Below, piece by piece: positions 1 through 7,619 of a stretch of 64,000 nt of DNA. Numbering within the stretch: the first letter of the stretch is position 1; every line of letters starts with the position of its first letter. Source of the DNA: Streptomyces antimycoticus (lineage in GTDB: Bacteria; Actinomycetota; Actinomycetes; Streptomycetales; Streptomycetaceae); the NCBI RefSeq assembly GCF_005405925.1, contig NZ_BJHV01000001.1, forward strand, positions 7,068,001 to 7,132,000, read 5' to 3'. The notes under the pieces were generated by a model. That model worked only from the letters and a program-made list of their open reading frames with translations. It did no database searches and was not told where the DNA came from. The translations under genes and the position numbers were made by a program.

Positions 1-519
1 GCTGGAGAAGTTCGCCACGTCCTTGTCCAGCGGGCGGTCGGTGTACTGGTGGATCCGCCACTTCGCCTTGATCCGCGGCTTGCCCGCCGTCACATAGTCC
101 GCTATCCACAGGCCGTCTCCGGCGTAGGACGTGGTGTCGTAGTTGAGCCAGAAGCTCCGGTTGCAGTAGAGCATCACGCGGTGCGTGGGACGCAGCTTCT
201 TGACCTCGCGGATGAACCGGTCCTTCTCGGCGTTGCTGGCGCGGGTGCCGGAACCGGTGGTCTCCCAGTCCACAGCGAGCAGATCGTGCTTCTGGGACGC
301 GCACTTCTCGACGAAGTACTGCGCCTGCGCCGTGATGTTGCCCGGCCACAGGAAGTGGTAGAAGCCGACGACGCATCCCGCCTTCCGCGCCCGGGACGCC
401 TGCGAGCTCTGCTTCGGGTTGATGTACGACCGTCCTTCGGTGGCCTTGATGAAGACGAAGGCCAGCCCGTCCGGGTCGAAGGTGGACTGGTACGAACTCA
501 CGTCGATGCCGTGCAGCAT
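1..519 (-). CDS. GH25 family lysozyme (muramidase), 3'-truncated by window edge
   Basis: The first 173 residues of a protein that runs off the left edge. It opens with MLHGIDVSSYQ, the usual GH25 N-terminus with its first catalytic Asp. It then shows FIKATEG and GFYHF strands, and LAVDWETT, which carries the Asp-x-Glu pair of GH25 muramidases. LWIADY and RIHQYTD follow towards the edge. The family hydrolyses the MurNAc-GlcNAc bond of peptidoglycan. The ATG at 519 is preceded on the minus strand by GAGGTAGG at good spacing. No signal peptide is visible in the part seen, so export may be non-classical or the enzyme may be phage-like. Family assignment is firm; physiological role is inferred. 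Confidence 0.88.
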   Translation of the reverse strand, partial: MLHGIDVSSYQSTFDPDGLAFVFIKATEGRSYINPKQSSQASRARKAGCVVGFYHFLWPGNITAQAQYFVEKCASQKHDLLAVDWETTGSGTRASNAEKDRFIREVKKLRPTHRVMLYCNRSFWLNYDTTSYAGDGLWIADYVTAGKPRIKAKWRIHQYTDRPLDKDVANFSS

Positions 520-1232
520 GGCGCCTACCTCGGGTCAAGAACGAGTGAATACACGGGTGTTATTCCCCCTCTCATACGGAGGACCCTACTGGGACGGGAT
601 CTCGGTCCGCAGGCATTCGCGCCCACGCCGGGGGAGCGGGCGGGAAGAGCGGCGGACCCGAGGGTTCGGCCATCCCCCGGGCCCTGTGATGCCGCCCAAC
701 TGCGCACGAGGAGCTTCGGTTTCCGCTCGCGACCCTCGCGCACCCGGTCCTCCAGCCGCCTGTCGAGGGGCCGAGCGACCACGACTCGGCGGCGTCCGGA
801 GTGGGCAGCCCGCGGAGGAAGGTGGCGAGATCCGTCCGGGCACCCCGGGACCGGTCCCGCACGGGACGTGCCAGCTTGATCCCGCTGAGGAAGGCCCTCA
901 GCTCCACCCACGGGAGCCAAGCCATGCGCGGGAAACCCTCCACCCGACGACGCGACACGCTCGCCGCCTCCGCCGCCTTCGGCGCGGCCACCGTACTGCT
1001 GCTGACGGGATGCGGCACCGATGACGAGCGACCCGAGGCCTCCTCGGGCAAGCCGAGCCCGGCCATGACGTCGGCGACCACGAGCCCCAAGGCTCCTACG
1101 GCTCCTACGAGCCCGGCCACTTCGTCGGCTCCGCCCACCGACCACCGGCTTCCGGTGGAGGTCCCGTCGGACGCCGGCGACCAGGCGAAGGAGGACATGC
1201 TGGGCCTCCGCGCCCTTGAACTCCAAAGCGCC

Positions 1233-2926
1233 CTAGAAGACTGATGAAGATCTTGAGGTTCTGGCCTTGCGGTGTGAGTGGCAGGCCCAGACTCGTGTCG
1301 TGGCGATGGGTGAGTGGGTCGGGGAGACGGTCGGGCCGGACGTGTGGGAGACGTGTCGGGGTTTGATCCCAGTCGGGAGTGTGTTCGCGTTTCTGGCCGA
1401 GCATCGGGGGAGGCTGTTTCCGGCTCAGATGTTCGCGGACATGTATCCGTCGGCGAACGGGCGGCCGAGTATGCCGCCGCAGATCCTGGCCGCTGCGATC
1501 ACTTGCAGGCCCTGCACGGGCTGTCGGATTACCAGACCGTGCAGGAATTGCGGTGTGACCTGCGGTGGAAGGCCGCGTGCGGGCTGGGCCTTTACGACAT
1601 GGCGTTCGACCCGTCGCTGCTGGCCTACTTCCGCCGCCGGCTGGCCCGCTCCGCCCGTCCGAACCGGATCTTCGAGACCGTACGCGAAGTCGTGAAGAGC
1701 ACCGGAGTACTGAAAGGCAAGCACCGTCGGGCGCTGGACTCCACCGTGCTGGACGACGCGGTCGCCACCCAGGACACGGTCACCCAGATCATCGCCGCCA
1801 TCAGGACAGTCATCCGTGAGGTCCCACACGCGGCCGAACAAGCAGCAATCCAGTGCACCGCCCACGATTACACCGACCCGGGCAAACCCCGCATCGCCTG
1901 GAACGACGAGCAGGCCCGAGCCGACCTCATCGACGCACTGGTCACCGACGCGGTGCGGCTGCTGGGCCACCTGCCCGACCAACAGCTCGGGGAGAAAGCC
2001 GCGAACGCGCTCGGCCTGCTGGCCCTGGTCGCAGGACAGGACGTCGAACCCGCCGAGGACTCCAACGGCCGTGACGGGCGTTGGCGCATCACTCAGGGCA
2101 CCGCCTACGACCGGATGATCTCCACCGTCGACCCCGAAGCCCGCCACGTCCACAAGACCCGCACCCACCGGCAGGACGGCTTCAAGGCCCACCTGGCCGT
2201 CGAGCCCGAGACCGGCTTATACACCGCCCTCGCTCTGCGGCCGGCAACCGGAACCGAGCACCACGAGGCCACTGTCGGCATCGACTTGCTCGCCGACGAA
2301 GACAGCCCGGTGGACGTCTTCGGCGACAGCGCCTACTCCACTGGCGACACCTGCCAGATCCTGCACCGAGCAGGACACCGACTCTTCCTCAAGCCCGCCC
2401 CGCTGAAGACGGCTGTCCTTGGCGGGTTCAGCCTCGACGACTTCGCCATCAACACCGCGGGCAGCACGGTGACCTGCCCCGCCGGACACACCGTCCCGCT
2501 CAGCGAGCCGTCCGGGCGGCACATGCAACGCAAAGCGCTCTTCACCGACCAGTGCGCCAGCTGCCCCCTGCGCAAGCAGTGCACCACCGCCAAGACCGGC
2601 CGGATCGTCACCATCCGCCCCCACCACGACCTGCTCACCGCTGCCCGCCACCAGGCCAGCACCGACCCCGACTGGCAAGCCGCCTACCGACGATGGAGAC
2701 CACCCGTCGAACGCGCCGTCGCCTGGCTCGTCGCCCACGGCAACCGCAGACTCCGCTACCGCGGCACCATCAAGAACAACGCCTGGCTCCACACCCGTGC
2801 CGCAGCCCTCAACCTGCGAACCCTGATCAACCTCGGACTCAACCACAACGGCGACACCTGGCACACCCCCGCTATCACCTGACCACGGCAACCAGAATCA
2901 CACCAAGATCTTCATCAGTCTTCTAG
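1233..2926 (+). mobile_element. IS1182-family insertion sequence with CTAG target duplication
   Basis: The ends are inverted copies of GAAGACTGATGAAGATCTTG: a perfect 20-bp match starting at 1237 on the left and at 2922 reading inward on the right, followed by partly matching bases. CTAG flanks both ends (1233-1236 and 2923-2926) and is best read as a 4-bp target duplication because single-copy CTAG restores the host reading frame. The element proper is therefore 1237-2922, about 1.69 kb, with one transposase gene on the plus strand. Confidence 0.9.
1306..2882 (+). pseudogene. IS1182-type DDE transposase, frameshifted
   Basis: The protein has the IS1182 layout. An N-terminal segment (VWETCRGLIPVGSVFAFL, then a LFPAQMFADMYPS stretch) leads into QALHGLSDYQTVQELR and a DDE domain. 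Probable catalytic residues are the Asp in LDSTVLDD, the Asp in VFGDSAYS and the Glu in PPVERAVAWL. Between the last two lies a Cys-rich insert (CPAGH, QCASCPLRKQC) typical of the family. The N-terminal segment is read in the frame of ATG 1306, but from about 1501 the coding continues one base out of frame: ATCAC-TTGCAG lacks one base of an ACN codon. No slippery heptamer is visible there, so this is a disabling deletion or a consensus error rather than programmed frameshifting. Confidence 0.87.
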
Positions 2927-3122
2927 GCGATATCGACCCCGCGCTCGGGGCCGCCGCGGATATCAACAAGGCCGGAGAACAGTGCTTCGACCTCCGCCGA
3001 AAGGCCGTGAACCCCGACGAGACAGCGGCACGCCGCTTCAGCACCGCCCAGCACAAAGTGACCGTGGCCAACGGCAAGCGAATCAACGCGCTGCTGCGCG
3101 AGGGCTACTGCTCCTGAGGAAC

Positions 3123-3149
3123 GCCGAGGCGCCCCGCGAGCGCCTCGGC
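3123..3149 (+). terminator. Rho-independent-like hairpin after the split lipoprotein gene
   Basis: GCCGAGGCG and CGCCTCGGC form a perfect 9-bp stem around a 9-nt loop, six bases after the lipoprotein stop. There is no strong T tract, which is usual in Streptomyces. Confidence 0.6.
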
Positions 3150-3162
3150 GGACTCGACGGCA

Positions 3163-3351
3163 TCAGAAGGTCCTTTCCCCATCCGCCGGGAAACGCAGGG
3201 CCGCAGCATCGGCCGTCCACTCGACCCCGCCTCGCTCCGGCCGGAGGAACGCGACGCGGTCGCTGGTCATTCGGTGGTCGAAGAGCAATTCGGCGACGCT
3301 GTGCACCGCCTGCACCACGCCGGTACGCCCACTGACCGGGTCGTACGCCAC
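3163..3351 (-). CDS. Small hypothetical protein, probable cassette partner of the XRE/DUF397 pair
   Basis: A 62-residue protein read from GTG 3351: MAYDPVSGRTGVVQAV, then LRPERGGVEWTAD near the C-terminus. The combination of an N-terminal YDP..GR.G segment and a C-terminal LRP..GG.EW motif resembles small Streptomyces proteins that sit beside XRE/DUF397 genes; that comparison is from memory. It is the last of three small minus-strand genes and lies 61 bases after the preceding one. No membrane segment or catalytic motif is seen. Function unknown. Confidence 0.5.
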   Translation of the reverse strand: MAYDPVSGRTGVVQAVHSVAELLFDHRMTSDRVAFLRPERGGVEWTADAAALRFPADGERTF

Positions 3352-3412
3352 CTGGCCGGGGCGGGCACTGGCACTGGACGGTGGTTGGGGTGTGGCTGAT
3401 GGAGCTGGTGGT

Positions 3413-3574
3413 TCATACGGCTGGTCCTTCGGGCTGCCGGGGGATGCGGACGGTGTGGGCGGGGTGGCGTCGGCGCAGTACCTCGTAGTCGGTGGCCTTG
3501 CTGTAGTCCCTGGCTTGTCTGGCCTGTTCGCGCAGTGCCGCGTAGTGGCGGCAGGTGGGGCAGGTGTCGTTCAA
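3413..3574 (-). CDS. 53-residue CxxC mini-protein with TTG start
   Basis: A short reading frame from TTG 3574 to TGA 3413-3415: MNDTCPTCRHYAALREQ, then an Arg-rich helix-like stretch ending RIPRQPEGPAV. CPTC could bind zinc. GGAG lies about 10 bases before the TTG, and the TTG overlaps the TGA of the upstream gene (TTGA), indicating translational coupling. Too short to be picked up by a length cut-off. Function unknown; coding status rests on the coupled start, the SD and the amino-acid composition. Confidence 0.5.
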   Translation of the reverse strand: MNDTCPTCRHYAALREQARQARDYSKATDYEVLRRRHPAHTVRIPRQPEGPAV

Positions 3575-3813
3575 CGGTCACTCTCCGGTGTGGGTGTGGG
3601 TGTGGGTGAGAGGTAGGGCGGCTGTTGGCGCCGTGCGAGGTCTTCGGGGAGTGCCCCGCAAAAGAGGACGGACGGTGTCCCTCCCGCCGATGGCTCGGCC
3701 GGGCCCACCGACACCCAGCCACGTCGCCGCGCCACTTCTCGCATCTCGCGGGTGACCCGGTCCGCGACGCGATGGCGGGTGGATTCGGTGATGTGTTCGG
3801 AGGGAAACACCAT
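3571..3813 (-). CDS. Small hypothetical protein, first of a minus-strand trio
   Basis: An 80-residue protein from ATG 3813: MVFPSEHITESTRHRVADRV, an amphipathic Arg-rich helix, then VLFCGALPEDLARRQQ and a Pro-Thr tail. AGGAAG lies upstream at workable spacing. It diverges from the XRE gene starting at 3947, so the 130-bp gap between them should hold promoters for both sides. Its stop overlaps the next gene's TTG start. Function not recognised. Confidence 0.55.
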   Translation of the reverse strand: MVFPSEHITESTRHRVADRVTREMREVARRRGWVSVGPAEPSAGGTPSVLFCGALPEDLARRQQPPYLSPTPTPTPESDR

Positions 3814-3946
3814 GGAGGGTTCTTCCTGACCTGGATGTGTCTTGCGAGCTTTAATCACTCTGTGTACTCCCAGCGTTGCCCTGCGGGGCCGCGCGCAACA
3901 GGGATCGGGGCACACCAAGAGGCTTGGGGTGAGGGGAGAACCACAG

Positions 3947-4771
3947 GTGAGTGAGGCCAAAGAAGGCCAGGAACCGTCCAGCGGGGCGGCGTTCCTCGGA
4001 GCCGAGGTGCGGACCTGGCGGATGCAGGCGGAGCTGAGCCAACGGGAGTTGGGCTTGAAGGCCAACTACGGACAGCAATATGTGGCCAAGGTGGAGGCGG
4101 GGGAGCGCTTGGCCAGCCCCGAGTTCGCCGACGCGTGCGATCGGGTCTTCGGTACGCCGGGCACGTTCGGGCGGCTTCGGGAGCGGGCGAGCCAGCATGG
4201 CTATCCGGACTGGTTCGTGCCGTACGTGCAGTTGGAGCGGCAGGCGACGGGCATCTCGAACTACTCGGCGGCGCTGGTCATGGGCATGCTCCAGACAGCC
4301 GAGTACGCGCGGGAGGTCTTCCAGGCCGCGCATCCCCGGGCGAGGGCCAACGAAATCGACGCGAAAATCGAGCGGCGATTGCGGAGGCGCGAGGTGATGG
4401 AGAAGGACACACCTCCGCTGCTTTGGAGCGTCCTGAACGAGGCGTGTCTACGGACTGCGGTGGGTGGCCCTGAGGTCATGGCCGCACAGCTCGCCCACCT
4501 CCTGAAGGAGGCGGAGTCTCCGCATGTCACCCTTCAGGTACTACCGTTCGCGGTGGGAGCATCCCCGGCGGCAGAGAGTTTCACGCTCCTGACGTTCGAC
4601 GAAGGGCCGAACGTCGCCTACGCGGACACCGCGATGGCAGGCCAACTGATCGATTCACCGGAGAGGGTGGCAAACGCGACGGCCACTTACGAACGGCTGC
4701 GGGCTGCCGCTCTGCACCCCAGTCATTCCTTGTCCATGATCCGTAAAGTGATGGAGGAATACGCTCGATGA
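3947..4771 (+). CDS. XRE-family regulator with DUF5753 domain
   Basis: A 274-residue protein. The N-terminal helix-turn-helix occupies roughly residues 20-75 (FLGAEVRTWRMQAELSQREL, then YGQQYVAKVEAGERLASPEF). The DUF5753 ligand/partner domain follows, with GMLQTAEYAR, RRLRRREVM and a C-terminal region including VTLQVLPF. These proteins are DNA-binding regulators nearly always paired with a DUF397 protein, as here through the ATGA overlap at 4768. The start chosen is GTG 3947, preceded by GGGGAG; a longer form from GTG 3929 is possible. Probable role: transcriptional switch with the DUF397 partner, target unknown. Confidence 0.9.
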   Translation: MSEAKEGQEPSSGAAFLGAEVRTWRMQAELSQRELGLKANYGQQYVAKVEAGERLASPEFADACDRVFGTPGTFGRLRERASQHGYPDWFVPYVQLERQATGISNYSAALVMGMLQTAEYAREVFQAAHPRARANEIDAKIERRLRRREVMEKDTPPLLWSVLNEACLRTAVGGPEVMAAQLAHLLKEAESPHVTLQVLPFAVGASPAAESFTLLTFDEGPNVAYADTAMAGQLIDSPERVANATATYERLRAAALHPSHSLSMIRKVMEEYAR

Positions 4772-4992
4772 AGACCGCCCTCGACCTGTCCCGTGCTGAG
4801 TGGGTCAAGTCCAGCTACAGTAACGGCAACGAAGGCGAGTGCGTGGAGTTCGCGCCCTCCATAGCCACCACCGCCGGTGTCGTCCCCGTCCGCGACAGCA
4901 AGCACCCGGCAGGCCCCGCCCTCGTCTTCCCGGTGGAGGCGTGGACTTCCTTCACGAGCGCCGTGCGCAGCGGGCAGTTCCCGCCCATCTGA
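4768..4992 (+). CDS. DUF397 domain protein
   Basis: A 74-residue protein with the complete DUF397 pattern: WVKSSYSNGNEGECVEFA, then VPVRDSKHPAGPALVF and a terminal WTSFTSAVRSGQF. The ATG overlaps the stop of the XRE/DUF5753 gene by four bases, so the two should be translated together. DUF397 proteins are thought to act as antagonists or partners of their XRE neighbour, in a BldB/WhiJ-like way; this is family knowledge, not visible here. Confidence 0.92.
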   Translation: MKTALDLSRAEWVKSSYSNGNEGECVEFAPSIATTAGVVPVRDSKHPAGPALVFPVEAWTSFTSAVRSGQFPPI

Positions 4993-5091
4993 GGCGCCGC
5001 ACCGAGCGGCCTCGTCGTCCTCGCACCCACACGCGAGCAACGGGGCCGCGCCGCATGCCACGTGGCAGCAGACCTCCGCCTCCTTCAATGC

Positions 5092-5238
5092 AAGGTCGGG
5101 TCGCATCGAGCGCAACGCCTCGAACACGTTGTCGTCCGTGGCTGTGGCTTGAACACTATGTGGTGATTCCAGGCGCAAGTGCCAAGGCCCGTCTCCATGC
5201 CTGAATCCTGGATTTTCTTTGGTCTCCCTTGTCGGCAT
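5092..5238 (-). pseudogene. Possible N-terminal remnant of a small Streptomyces protein family
   Basis: From ATG 5238 the minus strand reads MPTRETKENPGFRHGD, then LRLESPHSVQATATDDNVFE and ALRSMRPDL. The SPHSVQA…NVF.AL..MR pattern resembles a widespread short Streptomyces protein, as I recall it. After about residue 49 the similarity ends and the frame runs on antisense to the DUF397 gene. I read this as a truncated remnant at a recombination boundary. The rest of 4993-5286 shows no other convincing gene. Confidence 0.3.
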
Positions 5239-5286
5239 TCCATGGGATAGCGTGTGCTCACCTTTTTAGGGTTAATTCGGGATGGT

Positions 5287-5667
5287 TCAGTCCGTCTCGG
5301 TCGCCTGCGAGGTGGTGATGATTTTTTGCTTTTCTGACTCGTAAACTTCTAGAGCCGAAGGCTCGTGATCGTAGTAGGACTCCCAGAACCCTGGTCGGCT
5401 CCATGGTTCTGGGCACAGGGTGAACGACCCTGTTTCGTAATTTGCGTAGCGCCAAGTCGATGGCAGGGCAGTTGAGGTCACGGTGAAAGCCCTGCTGTCG
5501 AACAACGCCGGTTTCTCATTCTCCGCAAATTCGATCCGGAAAAGCGCGCTTCTGCCGTAGGGTGTAAAAATTTCAAGGATGATGTATTCTCTTCCCTCTT
5601 TGAGGGCGTCCGTGCCTTGTAGCATCACGGTGTCTTCGGTTCGTGGTGGTGTGAACCTGGCGCGCAT
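5287..5667 (-). CDS. Probable immunity protein for the RHS toxin tip
   Basis: A 126-residue soluble acidic protein (MRARFTPPRTEDTVMLQG, YIILEIFTPYG, then a Trp/Tyr-rich middle with SYYDHEPSALEVYESE). It begins five bases after the stop of the RHS toxin frame, and AGGAGG just inside the toxin's 3' end serves as its ribosome site. A small gene directly downstream of an RHS C-terminal toxin normally encodes the cognate immunity protein. The family is not recognised, so the function is inferred from position. Base composition is noticeably AT-richer than the flanking genes, as for the toxin tip itself. Confidence 0.6.
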   Translation of the reverse strand: MRARFTPPRTEDTVMLQGTDALKEGREYIILEIFTPYGRSALFRIEFAENEKPALFDSRAFTVTSTALPSTWRYANYETGSFTLCPEPWSRPGFWESYYDHEPSALEVYESEKQKIITTSQATETD

Positions 5668-5672
5668 CCTGG

Positions 5673-7497
5673 CTACCTCCTGTTCAGGACGACCTTGTAG
5701 TCATAGTTCAGCATTCGTCCCGTGGCGGGATTGTAGTAGTAGTGCACCTGGAAATCTCCGTAAGGTGATTGATGTGTGAGTGTCGTGTATTTTCCCCAGT
5801 CGCTGAGTGTGCTGCCGTCTGAAGTCATGAGCCTGCGCACCTCGGGATTGCCGATCTGATCGCCAGGAATTATTCGATACGATTTTTCTCTTGCCCTCGG
5901 GGCGAGCCAGCCGTTTTCGTTGAAGGGTGATGTGGCTGATTCGCGGCGCAAGCCTTCGGCTAGATGTTGTCCTTCCGCTGATCCAGATATGAAGTTTTCA
6001 TTGGCGTCCTTACCCTCCTTTCCTAGTACGTTCAGGCATTTAGGAGCCAGCCCGAGGGGGTCGGTCCAGGTGTGAGGGTTGTGGACATAGGGCGCCGGGT
6101 TGGGAGCTGGGGTGAGGCCCAGGGGGTCCGGGGTGAGATAGCGGGCGGTGTGGGGGTCGTAGTAGCGGTGATGGTTGTAGTGGAGGCCGGTTTCCGGGTC
6201 GGAGTATTGGCCGGGGAAGCGGAGTGGGGTATAGGCCGTGCTGTCGGCGGCCCAGGTCGTGGTGTCCCAGAGGGTGGAGCGGGTGCGCCACGCGATGGTG
6301 CCCGATTCGTCGATGAGCTCGGTGGGGGTGCCGACCAGGTCGGTGACGATCGCGAAGAAGCGGGCGTCGATTTCGTGTTGGGTGGTGGCTTCGGTGACGC
6401 GTTCGGTCTGGGCTATTGGGTGAAGGCCGTCATGGTCCCAGGTGAGGGTGACCGGGTGGGGGAGGTCCGGGGTAGTGGTGGTCTGTTCTATGAGGGTGGG
6501 GCCGTCCCAGGTGAAATCCGTTTGCTCCAGGACGGTTTCGCCGTCGGCCGCGAGGCGTTGTTTGGCGGTGCGGCGGCCGAACGGATCGTAGAGGTAGCGC
6601 CAGACGGTGCCATCGGGGGTGGTGACCGAGGTGAGGCGGTCTTCGGTGTCCCAGGTGTAGCGCCAGGTTTCCGGCTTGCGGGACAGGCGGGTCTTCTGGC
6701 GGAGGGTGAGGCGGCCCGCGTCATCGTGTTCGTAGCGGACCGAGCCCGCGCCGGTGATGCGCGTGCCGGTGTAGGTGCGGGGGGCCCGTCGCCTCCTGGG
6801 CGGGTTGCGTGCTCGGCCAGGTCGCGTGTGTTTGGTTGCCCGCCCCGTCGTAGGCGTAGGTCTCGGTCCAGTTGTCGGCGTGGACGGCCGTCACCCGGCC
6901 TGCCGCGTCCAGACCGAAGGTGCGTCGGCCCGACAAGTGGTCGTCCACCGCGATCAGGTGGCCGTCGGCACGATAGCTGTACGCCCGGTCGGTATGGCCG
7001 GATGTGCCGGGCAGCGATTGCGTGGTCAGGCGGCCGAGCCGGTCCCAAGTGTGGGTGAGGGTGAGGGCGTCGCCGATGCGGCGCGTGGTCTCGCGGCCCG
7101 CCGCGTCGTGTGCCGAGGCGAGGGTGTGGTTCCCGGCGATCAGGGCGGTGCGGTTGCCCGCCGCGTCGTAGGCGTAGGTAGTCTCCGCTCCCGCGGGGGT
7201 ACGGCGGGCGACGAGCTGCCCTGCCGCGTCGTAGACCAGGTGCAGGGTGCGGCCGCCCACCGTCTCGGACAGCATGCGGCCGACGGGGTCGTAAGTCCGG
7301 GTCAGCTCGGTGTCCGGGATGGTGGCCTTGAGTAGGTCTCCGGCCGGGCCCCAGTGGAAGGTCGATACCTGCCCGGCGGCTTCCTGGGACACTACGCGGC
7401 CCAGCGCGTCGTAGACGTAGCCGGTGTGCTGGCCCAGCGGGTCGGTACGCGAGATGAGTTGGCCCGCCGCGTCGTGCTCGTAGGTCAGCCTACGGCC
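5673..7497 (-). pseudogene. 5'-truncated RHS/YD-repeat protein with C-terminal toxin tip, frameshifted
   Basis: Reading leftwards, the gene begins abruptly at about 7497 with RLTYEHDAAGQLISRTDPLG and continues through many YD repeats (TYAYDAAGNRTAL, TRTYDPVGRML, TWDRLGRL). It passes the RHS core (LRFPGQYSDPETGLHYNHHR, YLTPDPLGL) and ends in a unique tip of about 130 residues. The tip includes IIPGDQIGNPEVRRLMTSDG, DWGKYTTLTHQSPYGDFQV and NYDYKVVLNRR. RHS shells encapsulate and deliver such tips; this one's activity is not recognised. A run of six G (plus strand 6779-6784) puts the halves out of frame; five would restore it. The missing 5' end leaves no signal or start, so this looks like an orphan tip module. 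Confidence 0.82.
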
Positions 7498-7619
7498 GCG
7501 GCACGGACACCGGCACCGCCTCGTAAGCGGAAGGCGGGAGTCCCGTTGCGTCCCATTGTCCCGACCATGATCTGGGCAATAGCCTCGCCGCCTGAGCCGA
7601 ACAGTCGGGGGGACTGGGT

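Larger units (their letters stand above)
924..3117 (+). pseudogene. Small lipoprotein gene interrupted by an insertion sequence
   Basis: The 5' part (924-1232) encodes MRGKPSTRRRD, a hydrophobic stretch and the lipobox LLTGC, then a Ser/Thr/Pro-rich linker, as expected for an exported lipoprotein. At 1233 the gene is split by the IS. The remainder resumes at 2923 and ends with TGA at 3115-3117. Removing the IS and one copy of CTAG joins the halves in frame (…CTA GGC GAT…) into a 167-residue protein whose C-terminal part carries two Cys (GEQCFDLRR and EGYCS). As it stands, translation reaches a TGA just inside the IS (1242-1244), giving a protein truncated after about 106 residues. ATG 924 has GGGAG upstream. 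The function of the intact protein is unknown. Confidence 0.85.

Noticed and set aside
1267..2882. Two-frame transposase made by programmed ribosomal frameshifting
   Set aside because: No slippery heptamer or stem is visible at the junction near 1501, and IS1182-type transposases are normally single-frame.
4723..5238. Full 171-codon minus-strand gene overlapping DUF397
   Set aside because: Only the first 49 residues look like a protein family; the remainder is antisense to the DUF397 gene, so only a remnant is reported.
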